From: Pseudomonas matsuisoli
GTDB lineage: Bacteria > Pseudomonadota > Gammaproteobacteria > Pseudomonadales > Pseudomonadaceae
Reading direction: 5' to 3'
Length of the DNA: 64,000 nucleotides
Assembly: GCF_014647635.1 (NCBI RefSeq)
Contig: NZ_BMPO01000005.1
Span: 315,279-379,278, forward strand
The notes under the pieces are model-generated. The model had not been told where the DNA came from, did no database searches, and saw only the letters and a program-made list of their open reading frames with translations. The position numbers and the translations under genes are program-made. Every line of letters begins with the position of its first letter. Positions within the stretch are counted from its first letter, which is position 1. This document shows, piece after piece, positions 12,830 through 23,368 of the stretch.

Positions 12830-14992
12830 CTAGCGACTCACGGTGGCTGCCTGGCCGTTGACGATACGGGGGGTCAGGAAAATCAGCAATTCCGATTTGT
12901 TGTCTTGTATCACGTCGCGACGGAACAGGCGCCCCATATAAGGCAGGTCGCCCAGGAACGGCACCTTGTCCACCGACTTGGTTTGCGTGTTGGAGAACAC
13001 ACCACCGATTACGATCGTTTCGCCGTCCGCGACCAGCACCTTGGCGTTGACCTCGTTCTTGTCGATGGTAGGCGTGTCTTGGACCAGGCGCGAGAAGTCC
13101 GGCGCATCCTTGGTGACCTTCACCTCCATGATGATGCGGTTGTCCGGGGTGATCTGCGGAGTGACCTCGAGGGCGAGTGCAGCTTCCACGAAGGTCACAG
13201 ACGTCGCGCCGCTCGAACTGGATTCCTGATAAGGAATTTCCGAGCCCTTGAGGATCTTCGCGGTTTCCTTATCCGAAGTGACGACCTTTGGTTGGGAAAC
13301 GACTTCACCGTTACCGCTGGCCTCCATCGCTGTCAGCTCGAGATCGAGCAACAGGTGATCGGTGACATAACCGATCCCGAAACCGGACGTACGACCGGAG
13401 ACGCCGAGATCCACGAACGGTACGTTCGGACCAATGTCATCGCCGGTGTTGCCGCCTTCATCGCCCTGATCGTCATTACCGTAGAAAGCGCCACGGCCGT
13501 TAGCGAAGGTTTGAGTACCGCCCCAGCGGACACCAAGGCTCTTCTCATAGCCAACGTTCGCTTCGACGATGCGCGCTTCGATCATGACCTGACGCACCGG
13601 AATATCGAGCTGGCTGACGATGCGGCGCAGCTCATCGAGCTTGTCCTGGGTTTGATAGGCAATGATGCTGTTGGTGCGTTCATCGACGGTGACTGAGCCA
13701 CGAACATCCGCAGTACCGCCCGCATCGCTGGCCGTCACCGACTGAAACAGCTTCGCGATATCGGCCGCTTTGGCGTAATTCACCTGGATCAGCTCACGGC
13801 GCAAGGGTGCCAACTCAGAAATCTGCTTCTGCGCCTCGAGTTCCTGACGTTCGCGCGCCGCAATCTCTTCGGCTGGCGCGACCAGGAGCACGTTACCCAC
13901 CTGCCGCTTGGCGAGGCCCTTGGTTTTCAGGACCAGGTCCAGCGCCTGGTCCCAGGGTACGTTTTGCAAGCGCAGCGTAATGCTGCCCTGCACCGTATCG
14001 CTCGCGACCAAGTTCAAGTTAGTGAAATCGGCGATCAACTGGAGCACGGAACGAACGTCGATATCTTGGAAATTGAGGGACAATTTCTCCCCGGAATAAA
14101 CGAAGCGATCGGCTTGCTGACGGTCGACTTCTTCCCGCGTCAGCGGCTTCACGCTCAACGTCAGTCGGTTATCGGCCTGATAAGCCAAGTAATCGTAGTT
14201 ACCGCTAGGTTCGATGACGATCCGCGCATCGGCGCCGTCCTGGGTCACACTGACGAACTGAACAGGCGTCGCGAAATCCTTGACGTCGAAGCGAACCTTC
14301 AGCGTATCCGGAACCTGAGTGCCGGCGAAACGCAGACTGATGCGCCCGCCTTGCTCCTGGATATCAGGCGTTACGCCCGCGCCGGAAAGGTCGATGACGA
14401 CATTCCCTTCGCCTTGCTGACCGCGCTGAAAATCGACATTACGCAGTGTCTTCCCCACAGCCTGGTATGGACGCGGAGCCTGACTAGGGGCGGTCGCCGG
14501 CGCATTTGGAGCCGTCGGCGCGATCACCGGCGCCGGCGCTGGGCGATTGGCCAGTGCCGGCGCCGCAGCTGCGGTGGCGTCGCCAATCAACACATAAAGG
14601 TTGTTGCCTTCCACGCGCGTGCTGTAAGGCGCGATCGTCGTCAGGTTGACAATAAGACGGGCGCGGTCCTTGGTTTCCACCACGGTTACGCTGCGCGCGT
14701 TGCCCATTCCCAATTCGCGATTCTTGCTACCCAGCTGATTGGTTACCCCCGGTAGGTCCAGGGCAATACGTGCCGGCTGCTCGATGGTATAGCCCTTTGG
14801 CACCGCCACAGGCTCATCGAAGCTGAGTTTGAGCTCGACCCTGTCTCCGGGTAACGACGCGGCATCGAGCGTTTGCAACGAGGCAGCCCAGGTGATCCCA
14901 GGTACGAGCAACGCAGCGAGTGTAAGGCTCGCACCCAACGATAGGCTCTTCATCTTAAAATTCCATCGTGCAGATCGATCATTCATGTTCAT
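12830..14992 (-). CDS. pilQ: Type IV pilus secretin PilQ
   Basis: PilQ forms the outer membrane channel through which the type IV pilus is extruded. The 720-residue protein has a signal peptide ending near ITWAA, two AMIN-type domains (the second after a proline/alanine-rich linker at about 145-175), an STN/N0 domain with LNFQDIDVRSVLQLIADF, an N1 domain, and the C-terminal secretin barrel with VPFLGDLPYMGRLF. ATGs at 14992 and 14986 are both possible starts; AGGA lies 3 and 9 bases before them respectively, so the second has the better spacing. Last of five pil genes, 13 bases after pilP. Confidence 0.97.
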   Translation of the reverse strand: MNMNDRSARWNFKMKSLSLGASLTLAALLVPGITWAASLQTLDAASLPGDRVELKLSFDEPVAVPKGYTIEQPARIALDLPGVTNQLGSKNRELGMGNARSVTVVETKDRARLIVNLTTIAPYSTRVEGNNLYVLIGDATAAAAPALANRPAPAPVIAPTAPNAPATAPSQAPRPYQAVGKTLRNVDFQRGQQGEGNVVIDLSGAGVTPDIQEQGGRISLRFAGTQVPDTLKVRFDVKDFATPVQFVSVTQDGADARIVIEPSGNYDYLAYQADNRLTLSVKPLTREEVDRQQADRFVYSGEKLSLNFQDIDVRSVLQLIADFTNLNLVASDTVQGSITLRLQNVPWDQALDLVLKTKGLAKRQVGNVLLVAPAEEIAARERQELEAQKQISELAPLRRELIQVNYAKAADIAKLFQSVTASDAGGTADVRGSVTVDERTNSIIAYQTQDKLDELRRIVSQLDIPVRQVMIEARIVEANVGYEKSLGVRWGGTQTFANGRGAFYGNDDQGDEGGNTGDDIGPNVPFVDLGVSGRTSGFGIGYVTDHLLLDLELTAMEASGNGEVVSQPKVVTSDKETAKILKGSEIPYQESSSSGATSVTFVEAALALEVTPQITPDNRIIMEVKVTKDAPDFSRLVQDTPTIDKNEVNAKVLVADGETIVIGGVFSNTQTKSVDKVPFLGDLPYMGRLFRRDVIQDNKSELLIFLTPRIVNGQAATVSR

Positions 14993-15005
14993 ACGTCCTG
15001 TACGC

Positions 15006-15530
15006 TCAGGTGCGTTCCTTCAGCGAAATGCTTCGTGGGCGCTCCAGCCATCCGCCGTCCCCATCTGGAACGATCTCGACGACATCGATCTGCCCCTCAT
15101 TGATGGAAACGATCCGCCCATCGTTGCGGCCTAGATAATCACCAACCTTGACGCGGTGAACGCCTCCCGCCCCGCGTACCAGCGCGAACACGCCCTTGGT
15201 ATCGGAAAGCGTACCGACCATTTCGAACACTTCGATGTTGAAGCCCTCGAGGAATTGCTTCGCCCGGTTTTCATCGGGCTTGACCCGCTGGCTACCCTTT
15301 TGGCGATTGGCCAAATCGATCTTCACCGGCGGCTGGAATGGGTTACGCATCGACGCAGCGCTGTAGGTGAACGCTTCGTAGGGCTGGAACTTCGGCAATG
15401 GTTCTATCGAGCCCTTAGGCTTGGCGCGTACCTGGTCCATATAGGCCTGAAGGTCGGAAAAATCGCGCGATCCATCGCATCCGAAGAGCAGTGCGCTGAC
15501 TACGATCAGCGTAAGACTACCGACCTTCAT
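15006..15530 (-). CDS. pilP: Type IV pilus lipoprotein PilP
   Basis: PilP is an inner membrane lipoprotein that links the PilMNO platform to the PilQ secretin. The 174-residue product starts with a lipoprotein signal with lipobox LLFG-Cys18, followed by an unstructured stretch with the conserved NPFQPP motif and a C-terminal beta domain (GVHRVKVGDYLGRNDGRI) that contacts PilQ. The start overlaps the pilO stop by 4 bases. Confidence 0.96.
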   Translation of the reverse strand: MKVGSLTLIVVSALLFGCDGSRDFSDLQAYMDQVRAKPKGSIEPLPKFQPYEAFTYSAASMRNPFQPPVKIDLANRQKGSQRVKPDENRAKQFLEGFNIEVFEMVGTLSDTKGVFALVRGAGGVHRVKVGDYLGRNDGRIVSINEGQIDVVEIVPDGDGGWLERPRSISLKERT

Positions 15531-16150
15531 TTGCTCAATCCTTCATCGTTGTACCGGTAGGTCTTGGCCAGGATGCTCATCCGCAGTTTGGAGGAACCCT
15601 CTCCCTCGACGGGCTTTATCGCGAAGTCGTGCAGCGTGACGATACGCGGCAGGCTGGAAACTCCGCTCACGAACGTCGCGAGATCGTGATAACTGCCCAC
15701 CACCACGATCTGTATCGGAAGCTCGACGTAGAACTGCTTGGCCGCTTCCGGTAGCAACCTAATTTCCTCGAACTCCAATCCACTGCCCAGGCCAGTCTGG
15801 GTAATGTCCTCGAGCAGGCCAGGCACCTCGGTGTCGCTTGGGAGCTGGCGCAGCAACTCGCCGAAAGACGTTTCCATCTCCTGCATCTGCGCTTTGTACG
15901 CTTCGAGGTTTGCCGCTTGGAAAGCCTTGGTCGAAAATTGACCCTTCAGCGTTTCCTCTTGCGCGACGGCGCTATCGAGCTGAACTTCCATGTCTTTCAA
16001 GTAGAAGTTATAGCCCAGCACCAGCACTACGATTAGCAACAGTATTGCGGTGATGACCTTGACGACCGGCGGCCAGGAGCCGAGGTTATTGACATCGAGG
16101 TCCGCGAGATCGACTTTTTTCAGGCTTTCCAGCGCATCTGCGAGGCTCAT
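15527..16150 (-). CDS. pilO: Type IV pilus alignment protein PilO
   Basis: PilO is a 207-residue bitopic inner membrane protein that forms heterodimers with PilN. It shows a short cytoplasmic N-terminus, one transmembrane helix (about residues 31-47, VKVITAILLLIVVLVLGYNF), a coiled-coil and a ferredoxin-like periplasmic domain. It overlaps both pilN upstream and pilP downstream by 4 bases, consistent with coupled, stoichiometric synthesis. Confidence 0.96.
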   Translation of the reverse strand: MSLADALESLKKVDLADLDVNNLGSWPPVVKVITAILLLIVVLVLGYNFYLKDMEVQLDSAVAQEETLKGQFSTKAFQAANLEAYKAQMQEMETSFGELLRQLPSDTEVPGLLEDITQTGLGSGLEFEEIRLLPEAAKQFYVELPIQIVVVGSYHDLATFVSGVSSLPRIVTLHDFAIKPVEGEGSSKLRMSILAKTYRYNDEGLSK

Positions 16151-16715
16151 TGGGAAGACTCCGCATCAGTGCCAGGCTGCGTTTGCTGCACGGTCAGCTG
16201 GAAAACGTTGGCCTGATCCACCGCGCCCGCGGTAACCGCTTTGACTTCGGTAAGGTTAGGCGCGGTGAGCCAATCGGACGCATCGAGGTTACGCATAAGA
16301 TTGGATACCCGGCTGTTCGACTCGGCAGCTCCGATGATCGCGATGTTCTTGCCAGTCATCTTGAGATCCGTGAAATAAACACCATCAGGCAAAGTACGTA
16401 CCAATTGGTCGAAGACACGGCCGATGATGGGGCGGTTGCCCTGCAAGTCCTGGATGATCTTCATCCGTTCCAAGAGCTGCTGGCGCCGCTGCTTCAATTC
16501 GCTGATCTCCTTGATTCGCGAATCCAGCACGGCAATTTCACGCCCTAAAAAGTCGTTACGCGCGTTCTGCTGTTCGATAGCGGTGGAGAAGTACTGATCG
16601 CCAGCGAATATCAGCCCCAACGCGAGGAGGAGGACAGCCCCAAGCGCGGCGAGGAAGTGCTTCTTGCGCTCCTCCCTCCGCTGCTCACGCCAAGGCAGCA
16701 GGTTAATTCTTGCCA

Positions 16716-16716
<1 letters not shown>
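16147..16716 (-). CDS. pilN: Type IV pilus alignment protein PilN
   Basis: The 189-residue product begins MARINLLPWREQRREERKK; this INLLPWR stretch is the conserved PilM-binding peptide. A transmembrane helix (about 24-40) and a periplasmic coiled-coil/ferredoxin-like domain follow. I chose the ATG at 16716 because it gives the conserved N-terminus and overlaps the pilM stop by one base (TAATG); the frame is open 10 codons further upstream but that part lies inside pilM. Confidence 0.96.
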
Positions 16717-17831
<1,115 letters not shown>

Positions 17832-17884
17832 TTAGATAGCACTCCATAAAGGAGCGCAAACGGGCTGCTTGCAAAAAAAGCGCC

Positions 17885-17890
17885 TATAAT
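17885..17890 (+). promoter_or_regulatory. Candidate -10 box of the ponA promoter
   Basis: A consensus TATAAT lies 72 bases upstream of the ponA ATG in the 182-base divergent gap with pilM. No convincing -35 hexamer is found at 16-18 bases, so activity is uncertain. Confidence 0.35.
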
Positions 17891-17962
17891 GTGAACCGCT
17901 TTTCGCTTTGTTGAATAAGCAAGTGCGAGCCCGCTCTCTAAACGTGGAATCCGATACCCTTG

Positions 17963-20410
17963 ATGCGTGTTCTGAAGTTTGTCATGTGGTCCCTGATCGC
18001 CGCGGTTTGCGGCCTGTTGCTGTGTTTCAGTGGTGCCTACCTGTACCTGAGCCCAGGCCTACCTTCAGTGGAATCACTCCGCGAGATGCGGCTTCAAATT
18101 CCTCTGCGCATCTACAGCCAGGATGACAAGCTCATCGCCGAGTATGGTGAGATGCGCCGGTCTCCTGTCGCTTTTGCCGACATTCCGCCGGATTTCATCA
18201 GTGCCCTGCTTGCCGCCGAGGACGATAATTTTAATCACCACCATGGCGTGGACCCCACCAGCCTCCTGCGCGCAACGTCGGAATTGCTCAAGACCGGCGA
18301 AATTCAAACAGGCGGCAGCACGATCACCATGCAGGTGGCGAAAAACTTCTTCCTTTCCAGCGAACGTAGCTTTTCCCGTAAAGCGACGGAAATCCTCCTA
18401 GCGCTGCAGATCGAGCGCGAACTCACCAAGGACGAGATCCTCGAGCTTTACGTCAACAAAATTTATCTCGGCCATCGCGCTTACGGCATCGAGGCGGCGG
18501 CCCAGGTCTATTACGGCAAATCCATCCGTGACTTGAGCCTAGCTCAACTTGCAATGATTGCCGGGCTTCCCAAAGCGCCTTCTCGCTACAACCCGCTGGT
18601 AAACCCCGAGCGCAGCAAAGCTAGACGTGACTGGATCCTTGGGCGCATGCGCCAACTCGGCCGCATCGACGAAGCACGCTACAAGGCGGCAATCAACGAA
18701 CCAGTTGGCGCCAGCTACCACTACCAATCGCCCGAACTCTACGCGCCTTATGTTGCAGAGATGGCGCGTGCGGAGATGGTGGGGCGCTATGGCAGCGAGG
18801 CCTATACCGAAGGCTTCCGCGTGCGCGTAACCGTACCAAGCGATCTGCAAAACGCGGCAAACACCGCCGTACGAAGCGGTCTTATCGAGTACGACAGGCG
18901 CCACGGCTACCGCGGCCCTGCCAAACAATTTCCTGGCCAGTCGCATGACGAATGGAAGGAGGAACTGACGAAATTCGCCAGCATTGGCGGACTAGAGCCG
19001 GCCATTGTCACCCAAGTAGAAAAGAGCGGCCTCTTGGTTCTCCTGCGCGATGGCAGTGAGCAGGCCGTATCGTGGGAAAGCATGCAGTGGGCACGACGAT
19101 TCCTGGGTACCGACAGTCTTGGCCCACGCCCAAGCGGCCCGGCAGACGTTGCCAAAGTCGGCGACCTCATCCGCGTCCAACCTCAAGCTGAAGGCGGCTA
19201 TACCTTCGCCCAGATTCCCGCGGCGCAAAGCGCACTGGTTTCTCTGGACCCCGCAAACGGCGCGATCCGAGCACTGATTGGCGGCTTTGCGTTCGACCAG
19301 AGCAACTACAACCGTGCCATTCAAGCCAAACGCCAGCCTGGCTCGAGCTTCAAACCATTCCTCTACAGCGCAGCGCTCGATCGCGGCTATACGGCTGCAA
19401 GTCTGGTGAACGACGCGCCCATCGTGTTCCAGGAATCAGGCATGCAAGAAGCCTGGCGACCCAAGAATGACAACAATACGTTCCTCGGGCCGATTCGCCT
19501 CCGGGAAGCGCTATATAAGTCGCGCAACCTTGTCTCAATTCGCGTTCTGCAGTCGGTCGGCATCGATTATGCGCTCGATTACGTGACGCGCTTTGGCTTC
19601 GACCGCAATCAGCTGCCGCGCAACCTCTCCCTCGCCCTCGGCACCGCTGAACTGACCCCGATGGAAATCGCCACCGGCTGGAGTGTATTCGCTAACAACG
19701 GGTACAAGGTCGCGCCGTACCTTATCGAGCGCATCGAGAATAGGGATGGCGATACGCTGTTCGTCGCAAATCCGCCGCGGGTACCAGTGGATGATGAACG
19801 CCATGTCGAAGCCGTGGCGAAGCCGCTTCCCGCCGCGCCAGAGGAGCCGTTGATCACCGGAGACGAGCAGGAAGCCGCCAACGATGAAGCACCTAAGGTC
19901 GCAGAGCAGGTGGTCGATCCGCGCACGGCCTACATCATGACGAGCATGCTGCAGGACGTGATCAAGCGAGGCACCGGACGACGCGCCATGGCGCTGGAGC
20001 GGACCGACCTGGCTGGCAAAACCGGTACGACCAATGATTCGAAGGACAGCTGGTTCTCCGGCTTCAACGGCAACTATGTCACGACGGTCTGGAGTGGTTT
20101 TGATCAGCCTGAAAGCCTGGGCCGTCATGAGTTCGGCGGCACAGTCGCGCTACCGATCTGGATGAGCTACATGGGAGCAGCGCTGAAGGACAAGCCAGCC
20201 TATCTTGCACCTGAGCCGGACGGCATTATCAGCCTGCGTGTCGACCCACGTAGCGGGCGCGCAGCACCACCTGGAACGCCCGATGCCTACTTCGAACTGT
20301 TCAAGAGCGAAGACACGCCGCCGCCGATGAATGAAGTAGAACCTGGTTATAACGCGCCTTCCAGCCCGCTTCCCGCGGACGACGAAGCAGCGCCAATGAA
20401 CTTGTTCTAA
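17963..20410 (+). CDS. ponA: Penicillin-binding protein 1A (transglycosylase/transpeptidase)
   Basis: This bifunctional class A PBP polymerises and cross-links peptidoglycan in the periplasm. The 815-residue protein has an N-terminal anchor (about 7-28). A GT51 domain follows with catalytic Glu86 in AAEDDNFNHHHG. The middle carries the PBP1A OB-like insert. The transpeptidase domain has SxxK in GSSFKPF, SRN in YKSRNLV and KTG in AGKTGTTND. I took the ATG at 17963, which gives MRVLKFVMW as in relatives, rather than the adjoining TTG at 17960. It is divergent from pilM, as is usual in the genus, and ends at a terminator 31 bases downstream. Confidence 0.97.
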   Translation: MRVLKFVMWSLIAAVCGLLLCFSGAYLYLSPGLPSVESLREMRLQIPLRIYSQDDKLIAEYGEMRRSPVAFADIPPDFISALLAAEDDNFNHHHGVDPTSLLRATSELLKTGEIQTGGSTITMQVAKNFFLSSERSFSRKATEILLALQIERELTKDEILELYVNKIYLGHRAYGIEAAAQVYYGKSIRDLSLAQLAMIAGLPKAPSRYNPLVNPERSKARRDWILGRMRQLGRIDEARYKAAINEPVGASYHYQSPELYAPYVAEMARAEMVGRYGSEAYTEGFRVRVTVPSDLQNAANTAVRSGLIEYDRRHGYRGPAKQFPGQSHDEWKEELTKFASIGGLEPAIVTQVEKSGLLVLLRDGSEQAVSWESMQWARRFLGTDSLGPRPSGPADVAKVGDLIRVQPQAEGGYTFAQIPAAQSALVSLDPANGAIRALIGGFAFDQSNYNRAIQAKRQPGSSFKPFLYSAALDRGYTAASLVNDAPIVFQESGMQEAWRPKNDNNTFLGPIRLREALYKSRNLVSIRVLQSVGIDYALDYVTRFGFDRNQLPRNLSLALGTAELTPMEIATGWSVFANNGYKVAPYLIERIENRDGDTLFVANPPRVPVDDERHVEAVAKPLPAAPEEPLITGDEQEAANDEAPKVAEQVVDPRTAYIMTSMLQDVIKRGTGRRAMALERTDLAGKTGTTNDSKDSWFSGFNGNYVTTVWSGFDQPESLGRHEFGGTVALPIWMSYMGAALKDKPAYLAPEPDGIISLRVDPRSGRAAPPGTPDAYFELFKSEDTPPPMNEVEPGYNAPSSPLPADDEAAPMNLF

Positions 20411-20441
20411 CCCGAATCGCATCGAAAAGCGCCACCTACGT

Positions 20442-20470
20442 AAAGCCCCGCGTCGTTACAGCGGGGCTTT
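20442..20470 (+). terminator. Rho-independent terminator after ponA
   Basis: AAAGCCCCGC and its exact complement flank a 9-base loop, with TTT at the end of the stem on the plus strand. Confidence 0.85.
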
Positions 20471-20577
20471 CTCGTGGCCGAGCGTTTTCAGGGGAAAGAT
20501 AGGGCCTCTGTAGAAACCGACATACGACGGTTGGTTTCCGGGCGACAGGGATAAACCGAACGTCTCGTACTGCCTGA

Positions 20578-20661
20578 TCCTAGATCGCCTATAAATGGGC
20601 TCCTACAGGGATCGGGCAGAGCGGGCTCCATCGTAGCAGCCCATTTATGGGCGATTAGGAA
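20578..20661. repeat. REP-like inverted repeat
   Basis: Arms at about 20578-20603 (with ATCGCCTATAAATGGGCTC) and 20636-20661 are near-perfect inverted copies around a 32-base centre. The GGGCTCCTACAGG core is shared with the element at 28540-28640. Confidence 0.7.
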
Positions 20662-20849
20662 CCGACAGACCCTTCCATAGCGCCCTGACAACTTCGATCG
20701 CCCGGCTGCGGGGTGGAATCCCGAAGGGCTGCCACCGTTTACAGCAGGCGACCCGATCACTGGGGACGCGTGATGAATGGTGAATCACGCCACTACGCAG
20801 GCAATCAACCTACATATCTGTCTTTCCTTGCATCCCGTGAATAAACCAC

Positions 20850-20888
20850 AAAAAAGCCTGAGTCCGGCGAATACCGAACTCAGGCCTT
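20850..20888 (-). terminator. Rho-independent terminator downstream of maeB
   Basis: On the minus strand GCCTGAGT...ACTCAGGC form an 8-pair stem extended by three more pairs beyond a mismatch, with the loop TATTCG. A run of six T follows. It is 112 bases past the maeB stop. Confidence 0.75.
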
Positions 20889-21000
20889 GATTGCCTGGCT
20901 ACCTCAACCGTTCCACTAGCGGTGGTCGGTGCATCGCCGCAGGCTACTTTCCATCATCGCGTTCGCGCTAAGCGCATCACGCGTACAACGCGGTACTCGC

Positions 21001-22269
21001 TTAGCGACCGAATACGTCGTCGACCGAGTTCAACGGGTAATTCGCCGGATAAGGAAGGGTGGCTACACCCGATTCGATAGCTGCCTTTGCCACCGCATCG
21101 CAGATGACATTGATCAAGCGCGCATCCATCGGCTTCGGAATGATGTATTCACGGCCGAATGCCAGCGAGATACCGCCATAGGCGTCGCACACTTCCTGTG
21201 GAACCGGCAATTTGGCGAGTTCACGAAGCGCCTGAGCTGCAGCGATTTTCATCTCCTCATTGATACGCGTAGCCCGCACATCGAGCGCACCGCGGAAGAT
21301 GAACGGGAAGCCGAGAACGTTGTTGACCTGATTCGGGTAGTCGGAACGCCCAGTCGCCATGATGACGTCATCGCGTGTCTGGTGCGCCAGTTCCGGCTTG
21401 ATCTCCGGATCAGGGTTGGAGCAGGCGAACACGATCGGGTTGGCCGCCATGCGCTTGAGATCTTCTGGGCTCAACAGGTTCGGACCGGACAGCCCGACGA
21501 ACACATCGGCGCCGTCGAGGGCGTCGGACAACGTGCGCTTTTCCGTTTCGGTCGCGAAGACCGCTTTGTACTGATTCAGATCGTCGCGCCCGGAGTGGAT
21601 GACACCCTTGCGGTCGATCATGAAGATGTTTTCGACGCGCGCACCCATGCTGATCAGAAGCTTCATGCAGGAGATCGCAGCAGCACCTGCGCCGAGGCAA
21701 ACGATCTTGGCCGACTCCAGCGTTTTGCCGGCGATTTCCAACGCGTTCAGCATGCCGGCGGCAGTAACGATCGCCGTACCGTGCTGGTCATCATGGAAAA
21801 CCGGAATGTCGCATTGCTCGATCAGCGTACGCTCGATCTCGAAGCATTCCGGCGCCTTGATGTCTTCGAGATTGATGCCGCCGAACGTGATGGAGATCCG
21901 CTTGACGGTATCGATGAACGCCTGCGGGCTTTCCGCGTCGACTTCGATGTCGAATACATCGATGCCGGCGAAGCGCTTGAACAGAACTCCCTTGCCTTCC
22001 ATAACAGGCTTCGACGCCAAAGGCCCCAGATCACCCAGGCCGAGAATCGCCGAACCGTCGGAGATTACCGCGACGAGGTTGCCCTTGGCGGTGTAACGGT
22101 AGGCGAGTTCTGGATCACGAGCGATTTCACGCACCGGCTCGGCAACGCCTGGGCTGTAGGCCAGAGACAGGTCGCGTGCCGTGGCAGTGGGCTTGGTCAG
22201 CTCGACGCTGAGTTTCCCTGGCCGCGGGTTGGCGTGATATTCGAGCGCAGCAGTTTTGAGGTCAGACAT
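21001..22269 (-). CDS. maeB: NADP-dependent malic enzyme (short form)
   Basis: The enzyme decarboxylates malate to pyruvate with NADP reduction, supplying NADPH and linking the TCA cycle to gluconeogenesis. The 422-residue protein has the malic enzyme N-terminal domain (AYSPGVAEPV, GLGDLGPLASKPVMEGK) and the NAD(P)-binding domain with CLGAGAAAISCMK. It lacks the phosphotransacetylase-like C-terminal half of the E. coli enzyme, which is the normal short form in Pseudomonas. It stands alone between ponA and the nuclease gene and ends before a terminator. Confidence 0.94.
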   Translation of the reverse strand: MSDLKTAALEYHANPRPGKLSVELTKPTATARDLSLAYSPGVAEPVREIARDPELAYRYTAKGNLVAVISDGSAILGLGDLGPLASKPVMEGKGVLFKRFAGIDVFDIEVDAESPQAFIDTVKRISITFGGINLEDIKAPECFEIERTLIEQCDIPVFHDDQHGTAIVTAAGMLNALEIAGKTLESAKIVCLGAGAAAISCMKLLISMGARVENIFMIDRKGVIHSGRDDLNQYKAVFATETEKRTLSDALDGADVFVGLSGPNLLSPEDLKRMAANPIVFACSNPDPEIKPELAHQTRDDVIMATGRSDYPNQVNNVLGFPFIFRGALDVRATRINEEMKIAAAQALRELAKLPVPQEVCDAYGGISLAFGREYIIPKPMDARLINVICDAVAKAAIESGVATLPYPANYPLNSVDDVFGR

Positions 22270-22457
22270 GGGAGCATTCCGCTGTTCTTGGTTTTGAGGA
22301 GCCGGGGCGTGTCCCGATGTATGACGAACCGCGCCGCCGCGAGAACTTAGCCGCGAACAGAGCGCAGATCGCAGTGATCGACCCTAGCCGGTACGTAACA
22401 GGACCGCCGAGGATACGCCCCTGACTCTGACGCTACAAGCAACGCCTCTGCATAGGC

Positions 22458-22481
22458 ACCACTGCGGCTCGCCGCAGTGGT
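22458..22481. repeat. Perfect 10-base-pair hairpin
   Basis: ACCACTGCGG-CTCG-CCGCAGTGGT is a perfect stem with a four-base loop in the gap between the nuclease gene stop (22549) and the malic enzyme start. There is no T run on either side, so it may stabilise a 3' end or stop transcription only weakly. Confidence 0.5.
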
Positions 22482-22548
22482 AGATCACTATGTGACGATG
22501 CTCGAACGCTAAGACATGTCCCGGGCTCATGGACGTGCTAGCGCATGC

Positions 22549-23346
22549 TCAATCGAGCACGACGATCATTCCCGGGTCAGTCAGCCGCAGCATCCAACGA
22601 GCCTGCCCCTTGCGGACACCGCTTCGTGAACGATCCACCACCCAGCCACGTACTTCGATCGTTTTGCCTTTCATCTCCGCCAATGACTTCACGCCAAAGC
22701 GGTCGATGGATTCGCGCGGTACGTTCAAAACCAATTCGCCGCCCATTTCGAGCCAGACGCCGCCGCCATTGCGATCAAAACGGGTTACCTGCCCCTTCAC
22801 CAGAGCAAAGCCCCCGCGACTGATCGCCGAAGGCGAAATGACCTGTTGATCCCGCCAAAGCCCAGCTTTGGTCTTACGAGCCACCTGCTCTGCGGCAAGG
22901 TGACAGGTCGTCAACGCCGTGTTCGGTGCGATGGCCACCATTCGCCCGAACCCCTCACTTAACAAAATCTCCTCGAGATTGCGCCCTTTTTGGTCATAGA
23001 GATGGGCGAGCACCCGACCATATCGGTCCTGGCGCTCAGCGCCATAAACCAGCGACACGCGCCCACCATTCGCCGTCACCAGCACCGCGAGCCGGTCCCG
23101 AGCGGCCACCGCGAATGGCTCGTCCGTTCGCCCTTTTCGGCCCATTTCAGGGGTATCGATGCCAATCAACCGAACGCTGCGGCCATCCACCAGGCGCACC
23201 GTGTCGCCATCGACGATGCGCGCGACACGCGCTTCGGTACTGCGGTCCGGCGCCGGGCAAGCCGCGAATGCGGGCAACGCCAAAACAGCCGCCATAAAAA
23301 AAGCGCCCGAAAAAGGCGCTTTTTTCAACAACGTTCGACAGCACAT
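22549..23346 (-). CDS. Secreted thermonuclease (SNase-like)
   Basis: This staphylococcal nuclease-fold protein has the motifs IVDGDTVRLVDG, LIGIDTPE and QDRYGRVLA, which hold the Ca-binding aspartates and catalytic arginines. A C-terminal extension of about 90 residues follows, probably an OB-type domain. With the ATG at 23346 it has 265 residues and a proper signal peptide (RTLLKK, then a hydrophobic core ending PAFAA before Cys). This start lies 22 bases after the rpmE stop, and the rpmE terminator hairpin then falls inside the signal-peptide codons. The ATG at 23295 avoids that but leaves a poor signal peptide. Probably cotranscribed with rpmE by read-through. Confidence 0.85.
   Translation of the reverse strand: MCCRTLLKKAPFSGAFFMAAVLALPAFAACPAPDRSTEARVARIVDGDTVRLVDGRSVRLIGIDTPEMGRKGRTDEPFAVAARDRLAVLVTANGGRVSLVYGAERQDRYGRVLAHLYDQKGRNLEEILLSEGFGRMVAIAPNTALTTCHLAAEQVARKTKAGLWRDQQVISPSAISRGGFALVKGQVTRFDRNGGGVWLEMGGELVLNVPRESIDRFGVKSLAEMKGKTIEVRGWVVDRSRSGVRKGQARWMLRLTDPGMIVVLD
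23297..23325 (-). terminator. Terminator hairpin of rpmE lying inside the nuclease signal-peptide codons
   Basis: AAAAAAGCGCC and its exact complement (11 pairs) enclose a 7-base loop, with six T at the end of the stem on the minus strand. It is 44 bases after the rpmE stop, and its bases also encode the KKAPFSGAFF stretch of the nuclease signal peptide. Confidence 0.8.
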
Positions 23347-23368
23347 TAGGCCTGTCTCAGCGTGACGA

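Larger units (their letters stand above)
20411..21000. other. 590-base intergenic region, no gene seen
   Basis: It holds the ponA terminator, one REP-like inverted repeat pair and, near the far end, the minus-strand terminator of maeB. No reading frame here has a ribosome site or family resemblance; those present run through the repeats. Confidence 0.75.

Noticed and set aside
20929..22350. 473-codon plus-strand frame opposite maeB
   Set aside because: It is antisense to a well-supported malic enzyme gene and its His/Arg/Asp-rich product is typical of shadow frames.
22458..22481. Hairpin as an intrinsic terminator of the nuclease gene
   Set aside because: The stem is perfect but no T run follows on the minus strand, so it is listed as a repeat only.
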